In this document: positions 31,058 through 41,012 of the stretch, in pieces
Position numbering within the stretch: position 1 is the stretch's first letter
How the letters are laid out: each line of letters starts with the position of its first letter
Assembly: GCF_018069755.1 (NCBI RefSeq)
Contig: NZ_JAGQDE010000002.1
Span: 372,001 to 436,000, forward strand
Reading direction: 5' to 3'
Source of the DNA: Ideonella aquatica
Lineage (GTDB): Bacteria > Pseudomonadota > Gammaproteobacteria > Burkholderiales > Burkholderiaceae_C
DNA length: 64,000 bases
Position numbers and translations under genes: made by a program
The notes under the pieces: generated by a model
Told to the model about the DNA's origin: nothing
Database searches by the model: none
What the model saw: only the letters and a program-made list of their open reading frames with translations

Positions 31058-33838
31058 TCAGCCGGTGCCCCCCCAGTCGATCGTGATGCCGAGCTGGATC
31101 TGGCGCGGTGCACCCGGCGCCACCAGCGTGCTGGGCCGCCAGTCGGCGCTGTTGTAGTTCCAGCCGCTGGGCCCCTGCACGCCGTGGGTGCCGTCGGTGA
31201 AGGGGTTGATGCCCAGGCGGCCGGCACTGGCATAGCGGCGATCAAGCAGGTTGCGCACCTGCAGGAACAGGCTGACGCCCTGGCGCCACTGCCAGCGGGC
31301 ATCCAGGTTGAGCAGCGCGTAGCCGGGCAGGCGGCCCGGCTCGGTGAACGGCCGTCCCGGGTTGACCGGCGCCTGCTGGTAGCCCTCGGCCGGGCAGGAG
31401 GTGAGCGAGCAGTAGTACTGGCCGGTCTCCTGGTCACTGCCGCTGCCCTGGTGGCGGTTGTTCTCGTTGCCGCGTACGAACACGCCTGAGCGCGCCTGCA
31501 GTGCCAGACCCAGCTGCAGCGCCGCCGTGGCCTGCCAGCGCAGCTGCAGGTTCAGGCCATGGCGTGGGATGCCGGGCATCTCGGCGCCGGGCATCACATG
31601 GATCATGCGGTAGGTGCCGTAGCCGCGGTTGAGCGTGGCGCCCGGGGTGGGCAGGCCGGTCTGGCCTTCGAGGTAGCGGTCGTCGCCGCTGCGCGAGTTC
31701 TGGTCGAAATCGGCGCTGCTGTTGCGCGGGCTCAGGGTGTAGAACTCGGACTCGAAGCTGGCGCGGGTGTAGCTGTAGTTGGCGCTCAGCTGCCAGGCGC
31801 CGACCCGGCCGCTCAGGCCCATCTCGGCGCCCTGGCGGCGGGTGCGGCCGATGGTGTCGAAGTAGCTGCGGCCGTCGCCCACGCCGACGAAGTACAGGTC
31901 GTCCTGCAGGTCGGTGCGAAACGCGCTGAGGTTCCATTCCCAGCCCGCGCCCAGCGTGCCGCGTGCCCCCAGCTCGCCCGACAGTGAGCGGATCTGCGGC
32001 AGGTAGGGGTCGCCCGACAGCGTGGTGGGCAGGTTGCAGCCCGGGCCCACCAGGCTGCGCGCGGTCTTGCCCAGCGCCGGGTTGTCGGGGTTGCGCAGCA
32101 CCGGTGTGGGGTCGAAGGCGCAACCCAGTTCCACCACCGACGGCGCGCGTGCGCCTCGGCTGAGGTTGCCGAACACATGCAGCCGCGGCAGCGCCTGCCA
32201 GTTGACGCCCAGCGAGGGATTCAGCGAGCTGTACCTGAACGACTCTTCGGTGATCGTGCGGCCCTGCAGGTAGCCCTGCAGTGGCGCGCTGCCGGTGCGC
32301 AGCTCATGCAGCGCCACGTTGGCCGACGAGGCCCGCACCGCCAGCCGGTTGTCCACCGTGGCGCGGTTGTAGCGCGCGGCGGCGCTCAGGCTGAGCCCGG
32401 GCCACAGCGTCCAGCTGTCGCTGGCGAACAGGCTGACGGTGGTGCTGCGGCCGGCGAAGTCGTTGCCGACGATGTCGTGGCTGGCGGCGTAGTACTGACC
32501 GTCGATCGCCTGCGCGGCGCCCAGCACCTGGCGCGTGGGCGACAGCAGGCCCAGGCGCTGGCTCATCGCGTAGGTGGTGCGGGCGCGGTCGATCGACGCC
32601 CCCACCATGAAGGCATGCGGCCGGGTGTTGCTGTTGAACTGCAGCGCCAGGCCGGTGACCGTCTGGCTCAGGCCGGTGCGGGTCAGCAGGCCGTTGGGCG
32701 TGCCGGCGATGACGCCCGGTCCATCGCCGAAGGCATCGTTGGCGCCGTTGCGCGGGATCGGGATGCGCGGGTCGCTCGGGTCAGGGATGGCGTCGTGCTC
32801 GATGTCGAAGTCATCGAAGCCCTCGTAGATGTCGCCATTGAGGCCGCTGCGGCGGCTGCGGCGCCAGTAGGCCTGCGCGGTCAGGTTGCGCCAGTCGTCC
32901 AGGTCATACTGGCCCGACAGGCCCAGCTGGATCACCGTGTTGTGCGCCTGGTCGGGCGCGCTGAACACGCTGCGCGGCTGGGCCTCGGCCAGCGCCATGG
33001 GCAGCAGGCCGTTGCCGATCAGCGTGCTGTCGGCGGCCAGCAGGCTGCTGGTCAGGCTGCCGCGTTCGCCATGCCAGTCGAGGCGGCCAAAGGCCTGGGT
33101 CACGCGGCTGGGCGAGTGGTCGCGCCAGCCGTCCTCGTCGAAGTGGGTCAGGGCCACGAAGGCGCCCAGGTCCTCGTCGTGCTGGCCCGCGCTGACGCGC
33201 AGCTCGCGCCGGCCAAAGCTGCCGCGGCTGAGGTCGGCCTCCACTCCGGGCGCCGAGAAGCCGCTGCGGCTGCGCAGCGCCAGTGCGCCGCCCAGGGTGT
33301 TCAGGCCGAACAACGGGTTCGAACCGGGGAACAGGTCGAAACGCTCCAACGCGTTCATCGGGATCAGGTCCCAGTTGACGACATCGCCAAAGGGCTCGTT
33401 GACCCGCACCCCATCGAAGAACACCGACAGGCCCTGCGGCGTGCCCACCTGCGGGCTGGCGGTGAAGCCGCGGAAGTTGACGTCCAGCTGGAACGGGTTG
33501 CCGGCGTAGTCATTGATGCTGACGCCCTGCATCTGGCTGTTCATGAAGTCGCCGATGTTCAGCGACCGCGACTGGCGCAGCTCGTCCTGACTGGCGCTTT
33601 GCAGGTGCGCCGGCACCTGGTCGCGCGACAGCGCCAGACCGGGCACCGGGCCGACCTGGATGCGGCGCCGGCCAGTGACCAGCACGCGGCCGATCGGCTC
33701 CTGCACCTGGGCTGTCTCGACCGTGGCCTCGGCCGCCGGGCGCTCCTGGGCTGCGCCCAGGCCCGGCAGTGCGGCCAGCAGGGCCAGGCTCAGGCAGGAC
33801 ACAGGGGGACGAGGGCGGAAAGGACAGGGCATGGGCAC
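31058..33838 (-). CDS. TonB-dependent outer-membrane receptor
   Basis: The 926-residue receptor has a signal peptide ending near GLGAAQ, then a plug domain (RSLNIGDFMNSQMQGVSIND, NPFQLDVNFRGFTASPQVG, GLSVFFDGVRVNEPFGDVVNWDLIP, GSNPLFGLNTLGGALAL) and a long beta-barrel ending LGITIDWGGTG. The conserved plug motifs match ligand-gated porins for siderophores, cobalamin or other scarce ligands. The substrate is unknown and no heme or siderophore genes are adjacent. The GTG at 33838 and the ATG at 33832 are both possible starts. It is the first gene of a three-gene unit, divergent from the ABC exporter. Confidence 0.93.
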   Translation of the reverse strand: MPMPCPFRPRPPVSCLSLALLAALPGLGAAQERPAAEATVETAQVQEPIGRVLVTGRRRIQVGPVPGLALSRDQVPAHLQSASQDELRQSRSLNIGDFMNSQMQGVSINDYAGNPFQLDVNFRGFTASPQVGTPQGLSVFFDGVRVNEPFGDVVNWDLIPMNALERFDLFPGSNPLFGLNTLGGALALRSRSGFSAPGVEADLSRGSFGRRELRVSAGQHDEDLGAFVALTHFDEDGWRDHSPSRVTQAFGRLDWHGERGSLTSSLLAADSTLIGNGLLPMALAEAQPRSVFSAPDQAHNTVIQLGLSGQYDLDDWRNLTAQAYWRRSRRSGLNGDIYEGFDDFDIEHDAIPDPSDPRIPIPRNGANDAFGDGPGVIAGTPNGLLTRTGLSQTVTGLALQFNSNTRPHAFMVGASIDRARTTYAMSQRLGLLSPTRQVLGAAQAIDGQYYAASHDIVGNDFAGRSTTVSLFASDSWTLWPGLSLSAAARYNRATVDNRLAVRASSANVALHELRTGSAPLQGYLQGRTITEESFRYSSLNPSLGVNWQALPRLHVFGNLSRGARAPSVVELGCAFDPTPVLRNPDNPALGKTARSLVGPGCNLPTTLSGDPYLPQIRSLSGELGARGTLGAGWEWNLSAFRTDLQDDLYFVGVGDGRSYFDTIGRTRRQGAEMGLSGRVGAWQLSANYSYTRASFESEFYTLSPRNSSADFDQNSRSGDDRYLEGQTGLPTPGATLNRGYGTYRMIHVMPGAEMPGIPRHGLNLQLRWQATAALQLGLALQARSGVFVRGNENNRHQGSGSDQETGQYYCSLTSCPAEGYQQAPVNPGRPFTEPGRLPGYALLNLDARWQWRQGVSLFLQVRNLLDRRYASAGRLGINPFTDGTHGVQGPSGWNYNSADWRPSTLVAPGAPRQIQLGITIDWGGTG

Positions 33839-33992
33839 GGGCTCGGGCGCACCTCGGCACGAGGGCGGCGACGGCCTGTGGGCCGCGCAAGCATGCTAGG
33901 CGGCGATCCTGGGTTCGGCCGTGGGAAGACTTCCCGTGTCCGCTCAGGGTGTTGCCGGAGCGGGTTGGACCCGCCCCCTAGAATCACGGCCC

Positions 33993-34897
<905 letters not shown>

Positions 34898-34901
<4 letters not shown>

Positions 34902-35668
34902 ACCGCCATCCATTTCAAGGTGCGCGCACGCTGTTCTACAAGGAGGTGCTGCGCTTCTGGAAGGTCAGCTTCCAGACGCTGGGCGCGCCCATCCTGACCG
35001 CGGTGCTCTACCTGATGATCTTCGGCCATGTGCTGGAGGATCACGTCACCGTCTACGGCCGCGTGCCCTACACCGCCTTCCTGATCCCCGGGCTGGTGAT
35101 GATGAGCCTGCTGCAGAACGCCTTTGCCAACACCTCGTCCAGCCTGATCCAGAGCAAGGTCACCGGCAACCTGGTGTTCCTGCTGGTGACGCCGCTGTCG
35201 CCCTGGGCCTGGTACCTGGCCTATGTGGGGGCATCGGTGGCGCGGGGCATGGCGGTGGGGCTGGGCGTGCTGCTGGTGACGATGTGGTTCTCACCGCCCG
35301 GGCTGGACAACCTGGCCTGGGTGCTGGTGTTCGCGGTGCTGGGCGCCACGCTGATGGGCTCGCTGGGCCTGGTGGCCGGCCTGTGGGCCGAGAAGTTCGA
35401 CCAGATGGCCGCCTTCCAGAACTTCATCGTCATGCCCATGACCATGCTGGCCGGGGTGTTCTACTCGATCCACTCGCTGCCGGAGGTCTGGCAAGCGGCC
35501 AGCCACTTCAACCCCTTCTTCTACATGATCGACGGCTTCCGCCACGGCTTCTTCGGCGTGTCGGATGTGTCGCCCTGGCTGAGCCTAGCGGTGGTGGGCG
35601 GCTTCACCGTGGCGGTGGCCGCCTGGACGCTGCGGCTGCTGCACAGCGGGTACAAGCTGCGGGCCTGA
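34898..35668 (+). CDS. ABC-2 type exporter permease
   Basis: This 256-residue membrane protein has about six hydrophobic segments and ABC-2 family blocks: TLFYKEVLRFWKVSFQTLGAPILTAVLYLMIFG, VPYTAFLIPGLVMMSLLQNAF, and MPMTMLAGVFYSIHSLPE followed by FNPFFYMIDGFRHGFFG. It pairs with the ATPase encoded just upstream (ATGA overlap), homologous to E. coli YadG/YadH. It ends 35 bases before bolA, which has a promoter-like motif of its own. Confidence 0.93.
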
Positions 35669-35685
35669 TCGGGGCGGAAGGCATC

Positions 35686-35698
35686 GGCGATAATCGCC
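35686..35698 (+). promoter_or_regulatory. Palindromic GATAAT element just before bolA
   Basis: GGCGATAATCGCC is a perfect 13-base palindrome around GATAAT, five bases before the bolA ATG. GATAAT could be a sigma-70 -10 box, which would put transcription start about three bases before the ATG. No convincing -35 box is seen. A similar element precedes mutM. Confidence 0.4.
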
Positions 35699-35703
35699 GG
35701 ATC

Positions 35704-35982
35704 ATGGCCGATCCCACCCCCGCCCAAGTCAAGAGCTTCATCGCCGCCGGCCTCGCCTGCGAGCACCTGGAGGTGGACGGCGACGGCCGCCACTTCTACG
35801 CCACCATCGTCTCGCCGGCCTTCCAGGGCCTGCCGCGGGTGCGCCGCCACCAGCTGGTCTATGGCGCGCTGGGCGAGCGCATGCGCGAGGAGATCCACGC
35901 GCTGTCGATGAAGACGCTGACGCCGGCCGAATGGGCGGCCGATGGCGCCCAGGGCGGCCTGCAGCCGCTGGCGCCCCACTGA
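35704..35982 (+). CDS. BolA/IbaG family protein
   Basis: This 92-residue BolA-fold protein is closest to the IbaG/YrbA group. It shows the signature strand-helix pattern VKSFIAAGLACEHLEVDGDGRHFYATIVSPAFQGLPRVRRHQLVYGALG, then the EIHALSMKTLTPAEW motif. IbaG-type proteins work with monothiol glutaredoxins in Fe-S cluster handling and are commonly encoded next to murA and the mla genes. No cysteine ligand is visible; the invariant His in RRHQLVY is kept. It lies 57 bases before murA. Confidence 0.9.
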   Translation: MADPTPAQVKSFIAAGLACEHLEVDGDGRHFYATIVSPAFQGLPRVRRHQLVYGALGERMREEIHALSMKTLTPAEWAADGAQGGLQPLAPH

Positions 35983-36039
35983 TTTCTCTGATCCCGGTCG
36001 GTGCCGCGCGCAGCGGGATCGGCCCTGCTGCCTTTCCAG

Positions 36040-37304
<1,265 letters not shown>

Positions 37305-37305
<1 letters not shown>

Positions 37306-37943
37306 TGATCACCCTTGCCCTGTCCAAAGGCCGCATCTTCGAAGAGACGCTGCCGCTGCTGGCGGCGGCCGGCATCGAGGTGCTGGAAGACCCCGAGAAG
37401 ACCCGCAAGCTGATCCTGCCCACCAACCAGCCCGACGTGCGCGTGGTGCTGGTGCGCGCCACCGACGTGCCCACCTATGTGCAGCACGGCGGCGCCGACC
37501 TGGGCGTGGCCGGCAAGGACGTGCTGCTGGAACACGGCGGCGAGGGCCTGTACCAGCCGCTGGACCTGAACATCGCCAAGTGCCGCATGAGCGTGGCGGT
37601 GCGCGAGGGCTTCGACTACGCCGCCGAGGTGCGCCAGGGCACGCGGCTGCGCGTGGCCACCAAGTACACCGAGGTGGCGCGCCAGCACTTCGCCGACAAG
37701 GGCGTGCACGTGGATCTGATCAAGCTGTATGGCTCGATGGAGCTGGCGCCGCTGACCGGCCTGGCCGATGCCATCGTTGACCTGGTCTCCACCGGCAAGA
37801 CGCTGGTGGCCAACAAGCTGGTCGAGGTCGAGCACATCATGGAGATCTCCTCGCGCCTGGTGGTCAACCAGGCCGCGCTGAAACTCAAGCGCGACCGCCT
37901 GCGGCCGCTGATCGACGCCTTCGCCTCCGCCATCCCGGCCTGA
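37305..37943 (+). CDS. hisG: ATP phosphoribosyltransferase, short (HisG-S) form
   Basis: This 212-residue enzyme joins ATP and PRPP in the first step of histidine synthesis. It is the short form, which lacks the regulatory C-terminal domain and normally needs HisZ. No hisZ is in the window. Motifs are [37 protein letters not shown] and the PRPP loop [15 protein letters not shown]. Translation is coupled to murA (TGATG). hisD follows after two bases. Confidence 0.96.
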
Positions 37944-37945
37944 TC

Positions 37946-39262
37946 ATGTCTGCCCTGAACCTGCGCCAGCTCGACACCCGCTCCCCCGACTTCGACGCCG
38001 AGTTCGCCCGCCTGCGCCACTGGTCGGCCGATACCGACGCGGCCATCGAGCAGCGTGTGGCCGACATCCTGGCCGACGTGCAGGCCCGCGGCGACGCCGC
38101 GGTGCTGGACTACACCGCCCGCTTCGACGGCCTCGCCGCCGGCAGCGTGGCCGCACTCGAGCTGACCCGCGAGGAGCTGAAGGCCGCGTTCGACGCCATC
38201 ACCCCCGCCCAGCGCCATGCGCTGCAGGCCGCCGCCGAGCGCGTGCGCAGCTACCACGAGCGCCAGCTGGCCGCCAGCGGCCAGAGCTGGAGCTACCGTG
38301 ACGAGGACGGCACCCTGCTGGGCCAGAAGGTCACGCCGCTGGACCGCGTGGGCATCTATGTGCCCGGCGGCAAGGCGGCCTACCCGTCCAGTGTGCTGAT
38401 GAACGCCATCCCGGCCCATGTGGCTGGCGTGGGCGAGATCATCATGGTCGTGCCCACGCCCAAGGGCGAGAAGAACGCGCTGGTGCTGGCCGCCGCCTAT
38501 GTGGCCGGCGTGACCCGCGCCTTCACGATCGGCGGCGCCCAGGCGGTGGCCGCGCTGGCCTATGGCACCGCCACGGTGCCGCCGGTGGACAAGGTCACCG
38601 GCCCCGGCAACGCCTATGTGGCCAGCGCCAAGCGCCGCGTCTTCGGCCAGGTGGGCATCGACATGATCGCCGGCCCCAGCGAGATCCTGGTGCTGGCCGA
38701 CGGCAGCACCCCGCCCGACTGGGTGGCGATGGACCTGTTCAGCCAGGCCGAGCACGATGAGCTGGCCCAATCCATCCTGCTGTGCCCCGACGCCGGCTAC
38801 ATCGCCCAGGTGCGCGCCGCGATCGACCGCCTGCTGCCCACCATGCCGCGCGAGGCCGTGATCCGCGCCAGCCTGGAGGGCCGCGGCGCGCTGATCGTCA
38901 CGCGCGACATGGACGAGGCCTGCGCGATCAGCAACCGCATCGCGCCCGAGCACCTGGAGGTCTCCAGCGCCGAGCCCCACCGCTGGGAGCCGCTGCTCAA
39001 GCACGCCGGCGCGATCTTCCTGGGCGCCTACACCTCCGAGAGCCTGGGCGACTACTGCGCCGGCCCCAACCACGTGCTGCCCACCTCGGGCACCGCGCGC
39101 TTTTCCTCGCCGCTGGGCACCTACGACTTTCAGAAGCGCAGCAGTCTGATCGAGGTCAGCGAGGACGGCGCGCAGGTGCTGGGCGTGATCGCCGCCGAGC
39201 TGGCCTATGGCGAAGGGCTGCAAGGGCACGCCCGAGCCGCGGAAATGCGCCTCAAGCGCTGA
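37946..39262 (+). CDS. hisD: Histidinol dehydrogenase
   Basis: This 438-residue NAD-dependent zinc enzyme carries out the last two steps to histidine. Blocks include [51 protein letters not shown], the [15 protein letters not shown] region with zinc and catalytic residues, and [20 protein letters not shown]. The C-terminus ([11 protein letters not shown]) is normal, so the gene is intact despite the foreign block behind it. Its last 11 bases overlap the end of the antisense WD40 frame. hisC would be expected next but lies 5.2 kb away. Confidence 0.97.
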   Translation: MSALNLRQLDTRSPDFDAEFARLRHWSADTDAAIEQRVADILADVQARGDAAVLDYTARFDGLAAGSVAALELTREELKAAFDAITPAQRHALQAAAERVRSYHERQLAASGQSWSYRDEDGTLLGQKVTPLDRVGIYVPGGKAAYPSSVLMNAIPAHVAGVGEIIMVVPTPKGEKNALVLAAAYVAGVTRAFTIGGAQAVAALAYGTATVPPVDKVTGPGNAYVASAKRRVFGQVGIDMIAGPSEILVLADGSTPPDWVAMDLFSQAEHDELAQSILLCPDAGYIAQVRAAIDRLLPTMPREAVIRASLEGRGALIVTRDMDEACAISNRIAPEHLEVSSAEPHRWEPLLKHAGAIFLGAYTSESLGDYCAGPNHVLPTSGTARFSSPLGTYDFQKRSSLIEVSEDGAQVLGVIAAELAYGEGLQGHARAAEMRLKR

Positions 39263-41012
39263 GCCGCTGCGGCAGCGGCAACTCTCCAAAAGCCTCCACC
39301 GGCAACACGCACTCGACGCGGCCTGCGGCGTCACGCACCTGGGCCGTGAGCCACGGCCAGGCGCTTTCGCTGGCTTCAATCAGGCCCTGGTTGGGTTCGT
39401 CCCACACGGCATGACTGCCCTTGGGCCCGAGCTGGTGGACGCGCAGCAGCTGGCCGGAGGCGGCGTCCCATAGGCGCAGGGAGTTGTCTCTGCTGGCGGA
39501 GACCACGCGTGCGCCGTCTGGAGAAAAGGCGCAGGCCTGGACTGGGCCCGAATGGCCCACCCAGGTAGCCAGGCACTGGCCGGAGGCGGCGTCCCACAGG
39601 CGCAGGGTGTTGTCATCGCTGGCGGAGACCATGCGGGCGCCGTCTGGAGAAAAGGCGCAGGCCTGGACCCAGTCCGAATGGCCCGCCCAGGTGGCCAGGC
39701 ACTGGCCGGAGGCGGCGTCCCACAGGCGCAGGTTGTTGTCATCGCTGGCGGAGACCACGCGGGCGCCGTCTGGAGAAAACGCGCAGGCCTGGACCGGGCC
39801 CGAATGGCCCGCCCAGGTAGCCAGGCACTGGCCGGAGGCGGCGTCCCACAGGCGCAGGGAGTTGTCCCAGCTGGCGGAGACCACGCGTGCGCCGTCTGGA
39901 GAAAAGGCGCAGGCCTGGACCCAGTCCGAATGGCCCGCCCAGGTGGCCAGGCACTGGCCGGAGGCGGCGTCCCACAGGCGCAGGGAGTTGTCTCTGCTGG
40001 CGGAGACCACGCGGGCGCCGTCGGGAGAAAAGGCGCAGGCCTGGACCCAGTCCGAATGGCCCGCCCAGGTGGCCAGGCACTGGCCGGAGGCGGCGTCCCA
40101 CAGGCGCAGGGTGTTGTCATCGCTGGCGGAGACCACGCGGGCGCCGTCTGGAGAAAAGGCGCAGGCCTGGACCGGGCCCGAATGGCCCGCCCAGGTAGCC
40201 AGGCACTGGCCGGAGGCGGCGTCCCACAGGCGCAGGGAGTTGTCTCTGCTGGCGGAGACCACGCGTGCGCCGTCTGGAGAAAAGGCGCAGGCCTGGACCG
40301 GGCGCGAATGGCCCGCCCAGGTGGCCAGGCACTGGCCGGAGGCGGCGTCCCACAGGCGCAGGGAGTTGTCCCAGCTGGCGGAGACCACGCGTGCGCCGTC
40401 TGGAGAAAAGGCGCAGGCCTGGACCGGGCGCGAATGGCCCGCCCAGGTGGCCAGGCACTGGCCGGAGGCGGCGTCCCACAGGCGCAGGGAGTTGTCTCTG
40501 CTGGCGGAGACCACGCGTGCGCCGTCGGGAGAAAAGGCGCAGGCCTGGACCGGGCCCGAATGGCCCGCCCAGGTGGCCAGGCACTGGCCGGAGGCGGCGT
40601 CCCACAGGCGCAGGGAGTTGTCCCAGCTGGCGGAGACCACGCGGGAACCGTCGGGTGAAAACGCGCAGGCCTGGAGCGGACCGGAGTGGCCTAGTTGGGG
40701 CAGCCACCTGGCGGTGAGGCCAGCGCCGGTCGGTAGGGCACCCTCGCGCGGCGGCCCGTGCCAGGACCGGTTGTGTGGCTGCCCACGGCGTGTCGCCTTG
40801 CAGCACCCAAGTGGCATGGGTGCGAACCTCATCGAACCGCCCCCCGGCCCAATGCACCTGCCGCATCCGGCTGCCCAGGAGCGAGCTGTCTTGCAACTGC
40901 ACCTGAGGCGCCTGCACACGCAACCACTCACAACGATCCAACTGCGCACCTTGCAGGCGGGCCCGGTCCAGCCGTACGTCGTGCCACACGGTTTCGCGCA
41001 GCTCACAGCCAC
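39252..41012 (-). CDS. WD40-repeat sensor, C-terminal frame of the STAND gene
   Basis: This frame carries the WD40 half. Its first 70 residues are an out-of-phase reading of the pentapeptide region; true sequence probably starts near [14 protein letters not shown] (about 40768). Ten 42-residue WD40 repeats (unit [20 protein letters not shown]...[16 protein letters not shown]) span 39432-40691. A 60-residue cap (ending [10 protein letters not shown]) follows. Repeats differ almost only at unit positions 4-5, 23 and 26. Such propellers bind proteins or other ligands and act as sensors in STAND systems. Standing alone it has no start signal that I can support, so it is best seen as the second half of the split gene. 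Confidence 0.7.
   Translation of the reverse strand: MAVSCAKPCGTTYGWTGPACKVRSWIVVSGCVCRRLRCSCKTARSWAAGCGRCIGPGGGSMRFAPMPLGCCKATRRGQPHNRSWHGPPREGALPTGAGLTARWLPQLGHSGPLQACAFSPDGSRVVSASWDNSLRLWDAASGQCLATWAGHSGPVQACAFSPDGARVVSASRDNSLRLWDAASGQCLATWAGHSRPVQACAFSPDGARVVSASWDNSLRLWDAASGQCLATWAGHSRPVQACAFSPDGARVVSASRDNSLRLWDAASGQCLATWAGHSGPVQACAFSPDGARVVSASDDNTLRLWDAASGQCLATWAGHSDWVQACAFSPDGARVVSASRDNSLRLWDAASGQCLATWAGHSDWVQACAFSPDGARVVSASWDNSLRLWDAASGQCLATWAGHSGPVQACAFSPDGARVVSASDDNNLRLWDAASGQCLATWAGHSDWVQACAFSPDGARMVSASDDNTLRLWDAASGQCLATWVGHSGPVQACAFSPDGARVVSASRDNSLRLWDAASGQLLRVHQLGPKGSHAVWDEPNQGLIEASESAWPWLTAQVRDAAGRVECVLPVEAFGELPLPQRLSA
39432..40691 (-). repeat. Ten tandem 126-base WD40-coding units
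   Basis: The array has ten head-to-tail units of 126 bases, each coding one 42-residue WD40 blade. Copies are nearly identical even at silent sites, which points to recent duplication or gene conversion. Amino-acid changes cluster: unit positions 4-5 are GP, RP or DW; position 23 is W, R or D; position 26 is S, T or N. Combinations in order are GP-W-S, GP-R-S, RP-W-S, RP-R-S, GP-D-T, DW-R-S, DW-W-S, GP-D-N, DW-D-T and GP-R-S. The last unit diverges after SGQ. Confidence 0.9.

Noticed and set aside
17342-33992. Genomic island with integrase and attachment sites
   Set aside because: No integrase, recombinase, tRNA junction or flanking direct repeat is visible, so only the unusual gene order can be claimed.
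39432-40691. Tandem repeats considered as a CRISPR array or minisatellite
   Set aside because: Units are 126 bases without unique spacers and translate to WD40 blades. No cas genes are near.
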